From Ascidia mentula (taxonomy: Eukaryota; Chordata; Ascidiacea; Phlebobranchia; Ascidiidae): a stretch of DNA of 64,000 nucleotides. The DNA is taken from assembly GCA_947561715.1 (NCBI GenBank), contig OX387205.1, forward strand, positions 15,319,001 to 15,383,000, in the 5' to 3' direction. The translations under genes and the position numbers were made by a program. Below, one piece after another: positions 1 to 12,200 of the stretch. Numbering within the stretch: position 1 is the first letter of the stretch; every line of letters starts with the position of its first letter. The notes beneath the pieces are model-generated. The model worked only from the letters and a program-made list of their open reading frames with translations. It made no database searches and was not told the origin of the DNA.

Positions 1-19
1 CATCTTGTATTTGTTTCAG

Positions 20-1685
20 ATACAACGAGAAAACCAAGGCCTGGTGAAGAAAATGGGAAGCATTATCACTTCACGACACGGGATCAAATGGAAAAAGAAA
101 TAAAAGAGGGTAAATTTGTTGAGCACGCACAATTTTCTGGAAACATGTACGGGACAAGGTAAGTTGCCACTTTTTTATTTCATGCTCTCGACAGAATTTA
201 TTGTTTTTGACCAAAAATATAAAAGAAATTACAATATACTTGTTTTAGCATTATGGCAGTGGAAGATGTTCTAAAAAACAAAAAGATTTGTCTCTTGGAC
301 ATCGAGGAACAAGGCGTTAAAAGTATTAAAAAAACAGACATCAACCCCTTGTATATCTTCATCGCACCACCATCACTCGAAGTAAGATTTAGTTTGCTAG
401 TCTATGGGCAGTGACCAGATTTTTATATGACATCCATGAATTCCTGGTTAATGTCGCCAACACAAGGGACAGCAAAAAAGAACTTCAAAAATTTTTGTTA
501 AAGATGGTACAGATGCCTTGGTATTTCCATTAAACTTTTCAGTTTTGTAGAAAAAAATCTGGATTGGTGGCCACATTATCTTTAAGCAAAGCTTGCAATT
601 CAACTTTATCGGTTTGCCACTTTAATGTGGTTCTGCTATAATATTCAACTGAAACAAGTACATTGAAGTGTTGTTTGTAGCAAATAAATAAACATTTGTT
701 CTTTAGACTTTACGCAACAGGTTACAATCAAGAGGAACTGAAACTGATGAAACAATAGAAAAGAGAATGGCAACTGCTATTTCCGCCTTGGAGTACAGTA
801 AGAGTGATGTTGTCTTTTGTTACTGATGTTTTGCTATGTGAGAAAAAGCTGCTGTAATGTTTTATTTTCTATTTAAGTATAACAAACAGGTTATGAAATA
901 TTTAACATGGTGGAACAACTGTCTGTTCAGTAACCACGCAATAAGCAACCGACCATACCTTTTGTATTGGTTACAGGCAAAGAGAATGGAGCTTATGATG
1001 TTGTGATTGTCAACGATGTATTGGAAAAAGCTTACAAGCAACTTCGAGATTTCCTAACTGAGGTAAGTTTCGAGTAAACTACATGTGCATGCAGTATTTG
1101 TGTGAACTCATGTAGAGTTGCGATATGCTTTAATAAATAATGAAGATGGACTGGGTCTACAACCCCTTGCGTCATATTTCAGGAAATTGGCATGTTTAAC
1201 CTAATGATCGTGACTCATAGTTGGATCAGCACTTCCTTAAAAACATCCTGTATTTACCTAATGTTGTTGCAAATTCACGGAATCAATATATTGTTTTAAA
1301 ACTAAAATTGTCCAAATTCAAGTGGTTTTCCTTGAAAGCAGCAAGTAATATGAAAAGGGGTAGAAGAGTTTGCAAGAACAGTGTATGTTAGTTGTGGTAG
1401 ATATTTCTGCAAGAAGTCCCAGATATGTGTTAGATATATTGATATAAAGTTGAAAATTTTAAAAAGTTATTGAAGCAGATCATTTTTGCAGTGATGTTGG
1501 TTTGAAATCATCGACAGTTTTCTCATAAGTTTTGTGGTTGATTTAAATGCATGAAAATTCCATTTCTTCTTTTTTGTTAAGTTTACATGTATTGAAAGTT
1601 TGTTTTGTTTGACGCCAATATTTCAGCTTTTATATAATTGTTATTTTGCATCTAGGAGGTCTTGGTGGATGCTAATCAAGAATGA
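20..1685 (+). CDS. GUK1: Guanylate kinase, 3' part of gene (5' end outside window)
   Basis: Cytosolic guanylate kinase transfers phosphate from ATP to GMP or dGMP in nucleotide salvage. Five exons fit: 20-158, 249-381, 707-797, 977-1062 and 1656-1685, each bounded by GT and AG and in matching phase. The reading begins in the GMP-binding part of the fold, with [17 protein letters not shown] followed by the [15 protein letters not shown] segment, the ILLDIE-like core strand (here [15 protein letters not shown]) and the YIFIAPPS strand. The third exon holds the lid/arginine region ([14 protein letters not shown]) and the fourth the [11 protein letters not shown] helix. The P-loop exon lies upstream of the window, so the start is not seen. 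The stop is TGA at 1683. Family assignment is secure. Confidence 0.93.
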
Positions 1686-2157
1686 AGGATTAATCTTTGT
1701 TGTTTCTTGTGGAGAATATAATTCTTTAATTGTGTATGTTTTATTGTGAGTTTCCAATTGCAACTGCCCTCAAGGCAATCTTAAGTTTTTATGCATTCCA
1801 TTTCTGCCAACACACATTCACAAATTGATTTTGCCTGAATTTAAAAAAATGGGTTTCTGCTGTCAGTTTTTTTGTCAATGATCAAACAATCATAATAAGT
1901 TGTATGTAACTGTGGTCCACATATTCTGTCTTGTATGGTGCTCTCTCTATATATTTGTATATATGTTTTATAATCATCTTGATTTTAAGATTAGTGCACA
2001 CATATTCTTTGGACATAATGTTCATTTAAACAACAGCTTGTTCGTGCAACATTTTGATGTGTCATTGCAGAGTGCTTAACCACAATATTACTCATTGTCC
2101 TTTCATTATAATCTTCTTACATTCAGTTGTTATATGTGTGCTGATATTTACAAAATC

Positions 2158-2163
2158 AATAAA
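2158..2163 (+). terminator. Polyadenylation signal of the guanylate kinase gene
   Basis: AATAAA lies about 470 bases after the guanylate kinase stop. The stretch 1686-2157 is therefore best read as its 3' UTR; it is T-rich and contains no ORF of note. Confidence 0.6.
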
Positions 2164-2286
2164 TATTTCTTTTCCAACTCCTAAGTGTTTCTGACAGTTG
2201 TGTCTCCATTAAAGCATAAACAGCTGCAAAATGTTGGAACACAATTTCTCAAACAAATGTTTTTGACTGAGTTTTAACTCTCAGCC

Positions 2287-2697
2287 ATGGCTCCAACATA
2301 CGCAAGCGGTGGAGCATTTTGGTGTCAAACATTATACCAGGCCAGAAGTTCTGTCCCATATTTAACCACATTTTCTTTTTGTCACCAGCAATATTCACAT
2401 TTGGCAAGTGATGAACAAAATATTGAAGAAGCCACCACAAAGGAGGCAACGAATAACAACAAAAGTATCACAGAAATTTCACTGAGTCCAGTCAAACTGA
2501 AAGCATCAGAAGACATGCCAGCGGTAATGAACATTGAAATGATGTCAGATATGGAGGATGCAGCTGTTGTAACAAGTGAAAACCTTAATGGGAATGTGGT
2601 GGTTACAACTCAATCCTCAGTGGTTGATTTGGAAACCGAACATACTGAAAATGCAGCAGTTTGTGGTCAAGCGTGGCAATCATGTACAATTGTATGA
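2287..2697 (+). CDS. Unrecognised ORF, possibly a terminal exon
   Basis: I do not recognise this 136-codon frame. It begins MAPTYASGG and its second half is acidic and Ser/Thr/Val-rich (SPVKLKASEDMPAV, then many Glu, Asp and Thr), like a disordered tail. A good 3' splice site, a pyrimidine run ending in CACCAG at 2388-2389, lies inside the frame. The true exon may start there and belong to a gene whose other exons I could not find, in which case the apparent ATG is intronic. No domain, signal peptide or membrane segment is visible. It could be a chance ORF; the length and regular composition are the only support. Confidence 0.25.
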   Translation: MAPTYASGGAFWCQTLYQARSSVPYLTTFSFCHQQYSHLASDEQNIEEATTKEATNNNKSITEISLSPVKLKASEDMPAVMNIEMMSDMEDAAVVTSENLNGNVVVTTQSSVVDLETEHTENAAVCGQAWQSCTIV

Positions 2698-3534
2698 AGT
2701 GAAGTCCAAGTATAAAAATATTTAGAAGCCATTACTAACCCCATATTGAACTGCTTTGTAATATTGTGATGATATATGTCACATTGCACTCCAACCAGCT
2801 TTGTGATAGTTGCAATAGTTATGGAGTATTACTGTATATTTTAAGTTGGTACAGATCGAGGCAATTGTTTTAAATTTTTACTGAACTTTTCTTTTCCTAT
2901 TTTCTTTTTATCTTTGCATTGTTTTCAAAACAGTTTTTTTTTCATTGTGAAGAAGCTTTTTATGCAAATGTAACTTCTTAAGCTTTGGTACCAAACCTTT
3001 CCACATAGCTACTGTAAACATGTATTCAAAGTTAAAAAGAAGCAGTCCAACATTATGCCAACTGTACTTATATGTAGAACCTCTGTATGTGCAATGATGT
3101 GAATTTACAACGCTAAAACATGACATGGTTTTAAGTTCAGGTATTTTTTTAACATAGCAGTTGCTGACTTTCATGCTATCTAGTGATTCTTTCCACTGCG
3201 TACTTGGAGTAAATTAAACATGTTTATTAACTGTTGTCATTTGTGGGGAAGACAATGAACTTTGGGAGCATCAACAATATTTCCAAATGTTATATTTACA
3301 AAATAAACAAATAATAATTGAAAAGTGTTGCCATCAACAAACTCCTACCGCATGCCAGCCAGCACAGGCAGCCCATGTTAAAGTGAAATCCAAACTAAGT
3401 CGCAGCAAATGTTAAAAATGTAGCACAAGAAACGAATAACAAACATTAGTTTGGACTTAACATAGTTTAACAAAAACGCACAGGAATGTATTTCGGACCT
3501 TATGATGTCACAGCACCTGTTGCTAACCTTGGCT
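2698..3534. other. Intergenic, nothing recognised
   Basis: AT-rich sequence between the anonymous ORF and the end of the C7orf57-like gene. AATAAAC motifs near 3300 could serve as polyadenylation signals on the + strand. The short minus ORF at 2908-3174 shows no coding character. Confidence 0.5.
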
Positions 3535-5318
3535 TCACCTTGGAAAACCTATGACACATTTAAACTGGATTGAGTTGCTGAAAAACAAATTGTCAATTTC
3601 GGTGGGTAAAACTGACCTGCTAAGCTTAAATGGAACTTTTTCTTCAGTTGTTTGTCGAAGTTTTCTTGGTTGGTAGTTGATAGGTTTGAGTTTACGTCGT
3701 GGTTTCTCCTTCTTAGAAATCGCTTGTTGATATTCAGTTAAATTAATCCAACCTGACAAGCAAGAAATTATCTGAACACAAACCTTTGTGAAGTTAAAGT
3801 TTTACATTCATAAGAACACCGCAATTTCACATTTTAACATAACGTTTCACTCGGAATACAAATTATTTATTGCCAAACCCTTATGCTTAGGTTGAGAATT
3901 CCTCCCATTTCCTTGTGGCATTTCATTATGTGATTTTATCCATTCCCTCCCATAACCACCACTAATAAGTTTGTCAAACTCAACATCCTTCTTTCTGCTT
4001 GGCAATTGCCTGTGAGAATAAATCACCTTAGACTACAACCTCGCTCACAACAAATTGTTTTTACTTTTGTTGTATTTCAGGAAGTTTTAGATGATCTTCG
4101 ATCTGGAACAAGCAATAAGATGTTAGTATGTGGGAACAGTGGAAACACAACAACCAGAAGAACATAACAACAAGAACCAAAACTTTCTGTTAAACAACCT
4201 GAACATACATTAAACTGCAAATATTTTGATATGACCAACTGAACATTGGAGTTAATTTGTGACAATCAAACTCACCAGCGTTCCACTGGAAGAGAACTTT
4301 TCGGTGTGAAAAGGAGCTTCTCTATTTTCATATTTCTTTTGGATACTTTTTCTTTCTTTAATTGCCGCCCCCAAATCAACTTTTGATGGTTGCAATTTTT
4401 TATCTGTTTTTTCCAGGAATGGTTCATGGACCATATATTCTGGAGGATTCCACCTTCTTTCTGCCAAACTAAAGGAGAATATTTTTTTGACTGTCAGTGG
4501 TAAAGAAAACATGTCATAACATAAATATATTGCATTTATGTTTTATAAAAAGTACATTTTCTTTTCTTCTTCAGTTGACATCGGAACATGATCGAACCAA
4601 TCTACTCGGGGGTAAGGACGTGGCCCAACGTCTTTGTCATACTGAAAATAAATTACTTTAACATGTTTGAAACCATCTTACACATTATTTCAATATTCAA
4701 TGGTAACCTGTGCATTGAAAGTAAGCAAGTTTTTCCGTCCACCGCGCTTGGCAAGTTGAATATACTTAGAATCTGTGTCACGAATCCAATTTTGCTTGCT
4801 AAGGAAAATAAAAATCAAGCATTGCATTAGACGAAAATCAAGTCATATTGCCATAAAATAAAATATGATTGAAAAAGATGATGTTCGTAGGGGATTTAAC
4901 AACAACTAGCTAATGCGTCAGTTTGAAGAAAAACTTTTGTGACACAATATATTTATGCATTGTCTCATTTCGACTTCTGGGATTTAAGAACAACCCACAT
5001 TCAACAAAGATACAAACGGCCGACAGTGAATATATTTGTACACAAAATAAAACAACCGCGGTAATATTTCTGCACGGATCAAACCTACTTTGTCCCAGTC
5101 TCTCTTTGCATGGCTTCAATATCGAGATCATTGGGAGCCGATAACAGGGGGATTTGTGATGCTGGAGGTGCCGGCTTCTTCTCTCCTTTATTGTTTGACG
5201 AGGGAGCATGGTAATACCATTCCTGTCCACCACCTTTTGATTGCATTTTGCTAATTTTGTTTTCACTTCCCACAATTTGCAAAGCGTTCAAGTTGCCATA
5301 GAGTTGTGTCGTGTGCAT
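3535..5318 (-). CDS. C7orf57: C7orf57-like protein
   Basis: Seven exons read on the minus strand: 5318-5089, 4798-4708, 4641-4556, 4468-4276, 4102-4065, 4009-3879 and 3752 to a stop near 3535. All joins are phase-consistent and give about 328 residues, against about 295 in human C7orf57. Diagnostic blocks in order are EWYYHAP, APPASQIPLLS, NWIRDTDSKYIQLAKRGGR, PRVDWFDHVP, PPEYMVHEPF and, near the C-terminus, FDKLISGGYGREW. These recall the human protein's WYYHVP, APPASQIPGLS, WIKETDSEYVKLAKQGGR, PDYMVHEEF and FSKLISNGY. The function of the family is unknown to me; expression in ciliated cells is only a recollection. The last exon is least certain: a donor near 3618 could instead lead to a further exon. 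The donor after exon 6 (GTTTGG) is weak. Confidence 0.8.
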
Positions 5319-5706
5319 TGGAGCGTAAAGTTTATGGTAACCGCATTTAAAAATTAAGGGTTGCCCGCCACTATGTTACTTCTTACATTTACAGTAAAAC
5401 CCAAAAAAATTTCCTGCAAATGCAGAATGTTTTGCATCAAAATTATATTTTTGTTGTTTGTTCGAAAGCAATGTTTCCCAACATTTTTGTGGTCAAGTAG
5501 GCCTACCACTTGATAATTCAACGTCACTGCCTACCACCAAGTTCCATTGAAGGTAATTTCGATCAGATATCTGTTGAATTGTCTGTTTGACTACATTGTT
5601 AATGAATAAAATTGTAATGTTTTTTCAAAATTCACAAATTTTTTTCTTAATATCCTGTAAAAGTCCGTAAAATTGCTCCTACTGTAACGTATTAGCACAA
5701 GATTTT
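5319..5706. other. Intergenic, nothing recognised
   Basis: AT-rich spacer. A segment near 5470 (CAATGTTTCCCAACATTT) resembles one terminus of a hAT transposon, but I found no partner terminus. Confidence 0.4.
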
Positions 5707-6085
5707 TTAGTAATGATGCAAGCGAAATTTTGTTTGTATTTCCAAGTCTTCAAGATGCCTCCCTTTTCTATGTCCAGGACGTGGAACTTTTGGCAACCAA
5801 ACCATTTTGTTTTGATGATCCCAGCTTCGGTATTCGCCAAATTCCTTTCGCCAGAATTCTGCACAACCACAAAGTTGGACAGGGTGACAATTTAACCCCA
5901 TGAGCTTCTAGTTTGATACCCCAGATTTAAACCCTTCTAGTCCGAAACGCACAATTAACGTTTGGGCTTGGGATTCCATAACCTTTCGCCCACAAGAATA
6001 TCACGTGATTACCATGTACAATCACCAGATCACGAGGTGCACAGCGAACTCGAGACTTTTTCAAATTCATCTTCTGTCGCCATAT
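5707..6085 (-). CDS. Tentative small two-exon gene, unidentified
   Basis: The downstream exon (about 5845 down to 5707) follows a good acceptor (TTTGTGGTTGTGCAG) and reads EFWRKEFGEYRSWDHQNKM, then VWLPKVPRPGHRKGRHLEDL, ending in TAA. Its composition, rich in Arg, Lys, Trp, Tyr and Pro, looks like real protein, for example a small microtubule-associated protein. An ATG at 6085 starts MATEDEFEKVS, but no strong donor joins the two in phase; the best (GTTCGC) is poor. The ATG lies about 155 bases from the divergent MOXD1-like start, so the two could share a promoter. I do not recognise the family. The downstream exon is better supported than the first. Confidence 0.3.
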
Positions 6086-6240
6086 AACCGGTGGGGGTCG
6101 GATCTCCAAGACAATTTCTTGCGTACTTGTGTTACTGGATTGGGTGAAGCTTGCACAACAATTTGAAACTTTTCAGATAAAAGAGAGACTGTAGAAAGTT
6201 TTGGGAATAATCGCATTTGTTAACTGATTGTAAAAACAAC

Positions 6241-9200
6241 ATGAATTTATTGTTGTTTGTTTGTGTGTGTATGTTTGTTGGATGTCAATCTCAGACACCG
6301 AGTCAGACATATTCGCACTCCAACCAACTCGACACGGCAGGCAATGTTTTTCTCTACTGGAGTTTTAACACAAGTTTTATCACAATGGAGGTGAGTTCTT
6401 GTTGTATTTCTATTTAAAGTTGTATTTGGCGCACATGCATTTCACACACAACCGTACAAGGGGTTGACGGCTAAGTTCGGTCGTCAGCACATGGCAATAT
6501 GAAGTGTGTTAAGGGTATAATGGCAACAGAAATCCCATCACTACCAGAAAAGTGGATTCGGTTAACAGTTAAGCTTAGCAAAGTGGCTCAGGTCGGGCTA
6601 ACAGATGAAAAAATTAAATCCACAATCATGAACAACCCATAAGGATAAGCAGAAATAATACCATGCTTGAACCTTACAACCCGTAAGGATATATGACATA
6701 TTCCGTCTGACAACTTAATGCCATTATTTAAGTGGAATTTAATTGAACAAACTTTTAAATTATTTTTTTTTTTAGCTTCACGGATAAACAACTGGGTGGA
6801 TTGGTATGGGGATTTCCCCAAGTGGAAGCATGGTTGGAGCCGATATTGTTGTGGGTTGGGTGAAAAATGGACTTGCCACAATTACTGTGAGTGTTTCTAT
6901 GGTGTGACTGCATTCGGGTATCTGTGAGTGTATTCCGCAGGACAGACACGCCACTGCGAACACCTTCCCACCAATAGACAGCGCACAGAACATTGATGTC
7001 TTGTCAGGCGGCGAAAGCAACGGATGGACTTGGATTAAATTCACGAGACAATTCGCAGCTTGTGACACTTCGCAAGATGTTGCCATCACGGTGAGTGTGT
7101 AGAAATATTAAAATGTACAAAGGTTGGAGCATCGATGGACCGTCCCCGCGTTAACATCGCCACAATGGAAGGTGTAATTTGACTCCACAATCATACACGA
7201 TGTTACAATGGTTTTGTTGTCATGTTGTCGTGGCAACGTTTTACCTTTAGGCCGCATCTCTCAATTAAATCCCAAAAATTGAGTTTTAGAAGTCATTTGT
7301 TATTGTGCACCTGGTTACAGTTTCTCTTGTTTGCCAAAAACAATTGCCGGGTCTGATGACTCATGATGGGGGACTGCTATTGCTGAACAGAAAAAAAATT
7401 GATTGCAGCTGCATTAAGACAGCACATTGGGGGGTTTTGCAAAGGCTAACTGCTAAATTGTCAGTCCTAGGGGGTGTACAAACAGCCCCGGTGGGGCCCC
7501 AAGACAATTACAAGACATCCAATTCTTCATGAATTGTGTAGAGGAGGGTTGGTGGCTTCACTTAATCGCAAATGGAGGTAACTTTCTCTGATTCATTTTT
7601 TCACAAAACAAACCTACACTTTTTTCTGCTTTTTTGACCAAAATAATGGCCAACAGAGGGTCAAAATGCCCCCGGGGGAGCAGTTTAAGTAGTTATTTTG
7701 ATTATAAATTTGGCCACAATTCCTTGCCAAGGGTCCGCACTAACAGAAAATCACAAATTGAACATACTTTCTCTGATTCATTTTTTCACAAAATCAACCT
7801 CAATATTTGGGTAGTTTTTCAGCTACATGTACAACAGCACCCTCTACCAAATTACTGCCTGACTAATAGCCCTGAAAAACAAACTAAAACTGCCCCAAAC
7901 ACGCTGAAAATCGCCCTGGCAACAGCCTGTTCATCTGCGCTCATTCAACCAAAACACTGGCGCCCATGCATGACCCATTGCATTGTTACACATAATTTTA
8001 CTCTGTTACGCAGGACAGAGTTCGAGAAGGGCAATTCCCAACCGGGAAAGTCTTTTCCATAGAAATACAGAGATGCGGCCTTTACAAAAGCACTTGTTGC
8101 TAACAATGCGTTATATCCGGTGTTATCACCTTTACGCGGGGGGTTTGACCCAGCATGACTAATGGTCGACATCAGTCCTTTGCATGTTGTTCGCATGACT
8201 GATGGTGCCGTCGGTAATTATGATTAATCTTGTTGATTTTTTTAACTCTTTTTATGAAAAGGACTTAAATATCCACAGAGTAACACAATGAAAGTAATTT
8301 ACGCGTACGGAGCTACAGACCCTACTGGTGACGACATTGTGAGCGGAAACTATCACGGAACCAACAGAGGCACGTTGACGTCAGTGTATTTCTAAACTTC
8401 TGACAGCGTATATGTTCACAGGCACCAAAAACGTACTCTTCAAGGAATCCGCCGACCAGAGCTCAGTGGCGCCACCTGCTGGTGAAATGACTGAAAGTTT
8501 TACTCTTCGAACTGGTGGCGTTACAATCCCTACCGCACATACTTACTACAGTTGCCATCTTGTGGAATTCCCAACAGTGACGTCAAAGCAACACATCGTG
8601 AAGGTTAAGAAAGACAAACTGCTTATATTCATGTGGATTCTTACAACATTCCGTTTCGTTCCAATAGGTTTCTCCACTTATTCAAGGCGGCAACGAACGT
8701 TACGTTCATCATATTGTTATTTATCAATGCGTCAATCCACTACCGGTGAGATATTTCAAAATAAATAATTTCTCCTCGCCAACATGGAATATTTAGAGTG
8801 GATCCACGGTTGGATCTGAAGGAGAATGTTACACAAGTAATGCTCCTATATCTTCCTCCATGTGTGCACTAGTTATATTCGCGTGGGCAGTAGGTGGAGG
8901 GGTGAGTTATAACCACAGTAGTTCACAGGCTATTTTGTGCTCAAATCACAAATATTCACCCTCGCAACTTTGTATGAAAGGAATTTTTATTTCCGACCAA
9001 TGTTGGATTTCCATTCGGAGAGACGGACGACCCTAAATACGTTGTGATAGAAATGCATTACGACAATCCTAACTTAGACTCGGGTAAGTCTGCAACGCAC
9101 CGCACTCCCAAATCGCCAATTTATGCATGTGACTCACAGGTGTTGTGGATAACTCTGGGCTGATGTTTCATTATACGAGTCAGGTCAGAACACACGATGC

Positions 9201-12200
9201 TGGCGTAATACAAGCAGGACAGGCGGTCGATCCTCTCTCACACGTGATTCCGCCAAAGGCCACCTCCTTCCTCACATATGGAGATTGCTCTGAGAATTGT
9301 CTGCAGAGCGTAAGTCTCTATTCCCCAAATACCAACATTAAGTATTTATTTAACAACTCAACGTTTTGAAGCAAAAACTTTACTATCGTATCAACATTGC
9401 TTTCATTGGTGTGATTCGGTCGCAAAAAAACTTCTAAAATATTGGAAGGGATTTTGGTTTACAAATTCTTGTTCCCCAAATACTAGGATTTTTTGCTGTA
9501 AACGTTTCACTTCCCACAAAGTTAAACCCGTCCTTTCACGCTTAATTTTATTACGACAGTTTCATACCAGAGGTTTTTTTCCAGTTTTGTAAAATAATTT
9601 TACCAGAAAAGTTGAGACGATTGTAACAGAACGTTTGATTTGGTTTCGTATGACGTATAAAACTCATGTTGAACGAAACGTTTGCACAAAAAAGATTGAA
9701 ATTGGTTTAAATATCGCAAATTGAACTATAGGACTTGCAGTAAAGAAAATCTTTGTCAACGCAGGCGATGGCGGCCGGCGGGACTCCAAGTGTAAAAATA
9801 TTCGCAACAATGCCCCACACCCACTTACTGGGTAAAAAGATCACCCTAAGACATGTCAGGTGATACTTAAAAAATATTGAAAAACTTTATGCAAGGAAAA
9901 TTAAGTGTAATGTTACAGAAATGAAGTTGAACAACAATACATAACCAAAGACGACGCTTACGATTTCAACTTCCAAGAGTTCAGATATGTTTCCCCGGAA
10001 AAAACAATCTTACCTGGAGACAGCATCCAAGTTCTCTGCGATTACGACAGTTCACAAAATACAGCTTTTACATACGTAAATATTCCCTACATAATGGAAA
10101 TTTCTATTTTGAAACCGAAATATGTAACAGGGAGGACTCGACACATCAAGAGAAATGTGCCTTGCCTTCATCATGTATTATCCAAAAATACCAATAAGTT
10201 CTTGCGAGACAACTCCTATTCTAAATCCATGGTTGCTCACAGCCATGGGTTTAACCGATGCCCAGATCGCAGACTTAAGGTAAGAATACATGACTGTTAC
10301 TTCCCCGATAAAAATGTTTTGTATAACAGTGTAACCGGAAGTCAAGGCCTTTCAGGTTCTCTGGCAAGTTTAACATTTCAAAGTACAGGACAGACTCTTG
10401 AAGCATACCTAAACGCAGTACGTGAATATCATTGATTTAAATACATGCATTTTTAAGTATTGCCCCCTCTCTGAAGCATGTAACACTCCGATACACGATC
10501 AACACAAATCATGTGTAACTTAGTGTTTTCAACAAACACGACATTACATAAAACCAAGTGTTTATTTTATCCAGATGAACTGGGATCAAAACCTCGCTAA
10601 CGAGTTCAGTTTAAACGTCAATTTGATGCCAAAATTACAAGCTTGCCACAACAACGGAGTGCAGCCAACAGGGGTGGGTGTGTTCCGCATAATTTATTTA
10701 AGTGATGAAAATATTGTTTCTGAGTATACATAATGTTTGCCATGATACTTCCGAATGACATCTGCTCGTTGTTAGGTTGCAGATTTTGTTTTGCGTTTGA
10801 ATATTACTCAACCATAATTCAATTCAATTCAATTCAATTCAATTCATTTTATTTCTCGCAAACGTCAGCGAATACGCACAACAACTTGCAGCAATCATTT
10901 CGACTGGTGACGTGACGAAGGACCGGTGGAACCATTCTTGGTCATAGGACCGGCCCTATGGAAGGTACGGGCGTTGCAAAAAGACAAACACATATCGGCA
11001 ACTGGAAGAAAAACTTTTCATTTTTTTTTCCTTTTATATCAACTAGTTTTATATTTTTTTGTTTTTTTTGAAAAAAAACAAAACAACAACAACAAAAGAT
11101 GTGTTACGTATCTATCATTAATAAGCTTGGCAGAACACATTAGACGGTGTGAAGATATATCTAGGCACGTCTGTGGAGTGTGGACTTATGTTGAGGCACG
11201 TGATGGCGGCACGTGCTGGCGGCAGGTTTGCGATAATTATTTGATTAATTGGTGTCGTGTCTGATTGAATTATAACATTCCTGGGGGTGTTTACCTCGCC
11301 CACGTGTTGTTGTTTAGATTTATGTCAAGCGATTCGATGAGGAATGCGTGCAGTGCTTTGTGGAATCCGACCAAACTGAACTTTTTTATGTTTTCAGGAA
11401 TGTTGTTCCAAATTTCTACGCCTTTGTAATTTAAGTTTTTTTTGCCCAATTCCGTTGATGCACGTGGAAGAAAATATTTGAGGTTGGTATGACTTCTGGT
11501 TGTGTGGGCATGAACTCTAGCAACTGGTGTGAAATAATTTTTGAAAACTGGTGGCAAACGTTGATTTTTGTACTTGTGTACGAACCTTCCAATTTGTAAA
11601 TTATGCATTAAGTGAATCGGCAGAATTTTGGTGTTTAAATGTAGTTGCCATGTGTGGGTGCGAAAAGGACTATTGGTAACTAAGCGCAGTACCCGATTCT
11701 GCATAACCACTAGAGGATGTAGCAGTGACGGACTAGCAAAACCCCATGTTAGAAGACCATATCTTAGGTGAGAGTGTACTAGTGCATGATACACAATTCG
11801 AAGTGTGTCTTGGCCTAAGTGGTGCTTGAGCTTGTACATGATAGCGATGGTTTTGGCTATTTTTTTGCAGAGCATGTTGATGTGCGGACCCCATAAAAGT
11901 TGGCTATCGAACTCAATGCCAAGATATTTAGCTGTTTCAACTTGTTCAAGTGTGACGCCATTGATTTTCAGGTGAAATGACTTATTGTTTAATTTTTTAC
12001 ATCTGGAGAAGAGCATGAACTTGGTTTTCTGGCAATTAACTGTTAGTTTGTTGGACTGCATCCATGTATTGACCTTGTCAATTTCAATATTGGTATATTT
12101 CTCCAAATCCTCTATGTTTTTATGTGACATGATTAGACATGTGTCATCTGCAAATAGTGTTGTGTGGAATGTGGAGGCGCAAGGCAAGTCATTGATGTAT

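Noticed and set aside
5460..5540. hAT-like terminus CAATGTTTCCCAACATTT
   Set aside because: No second terminus or 8-bp duplication was found nearby, so a complete element cannot be claimed.
7305..8062. ORFs of 75 and 142 codons in MOXD1-like intron 3
   Set aside because: They fall in an intron, lack splice logic and have no recognisable protein features.
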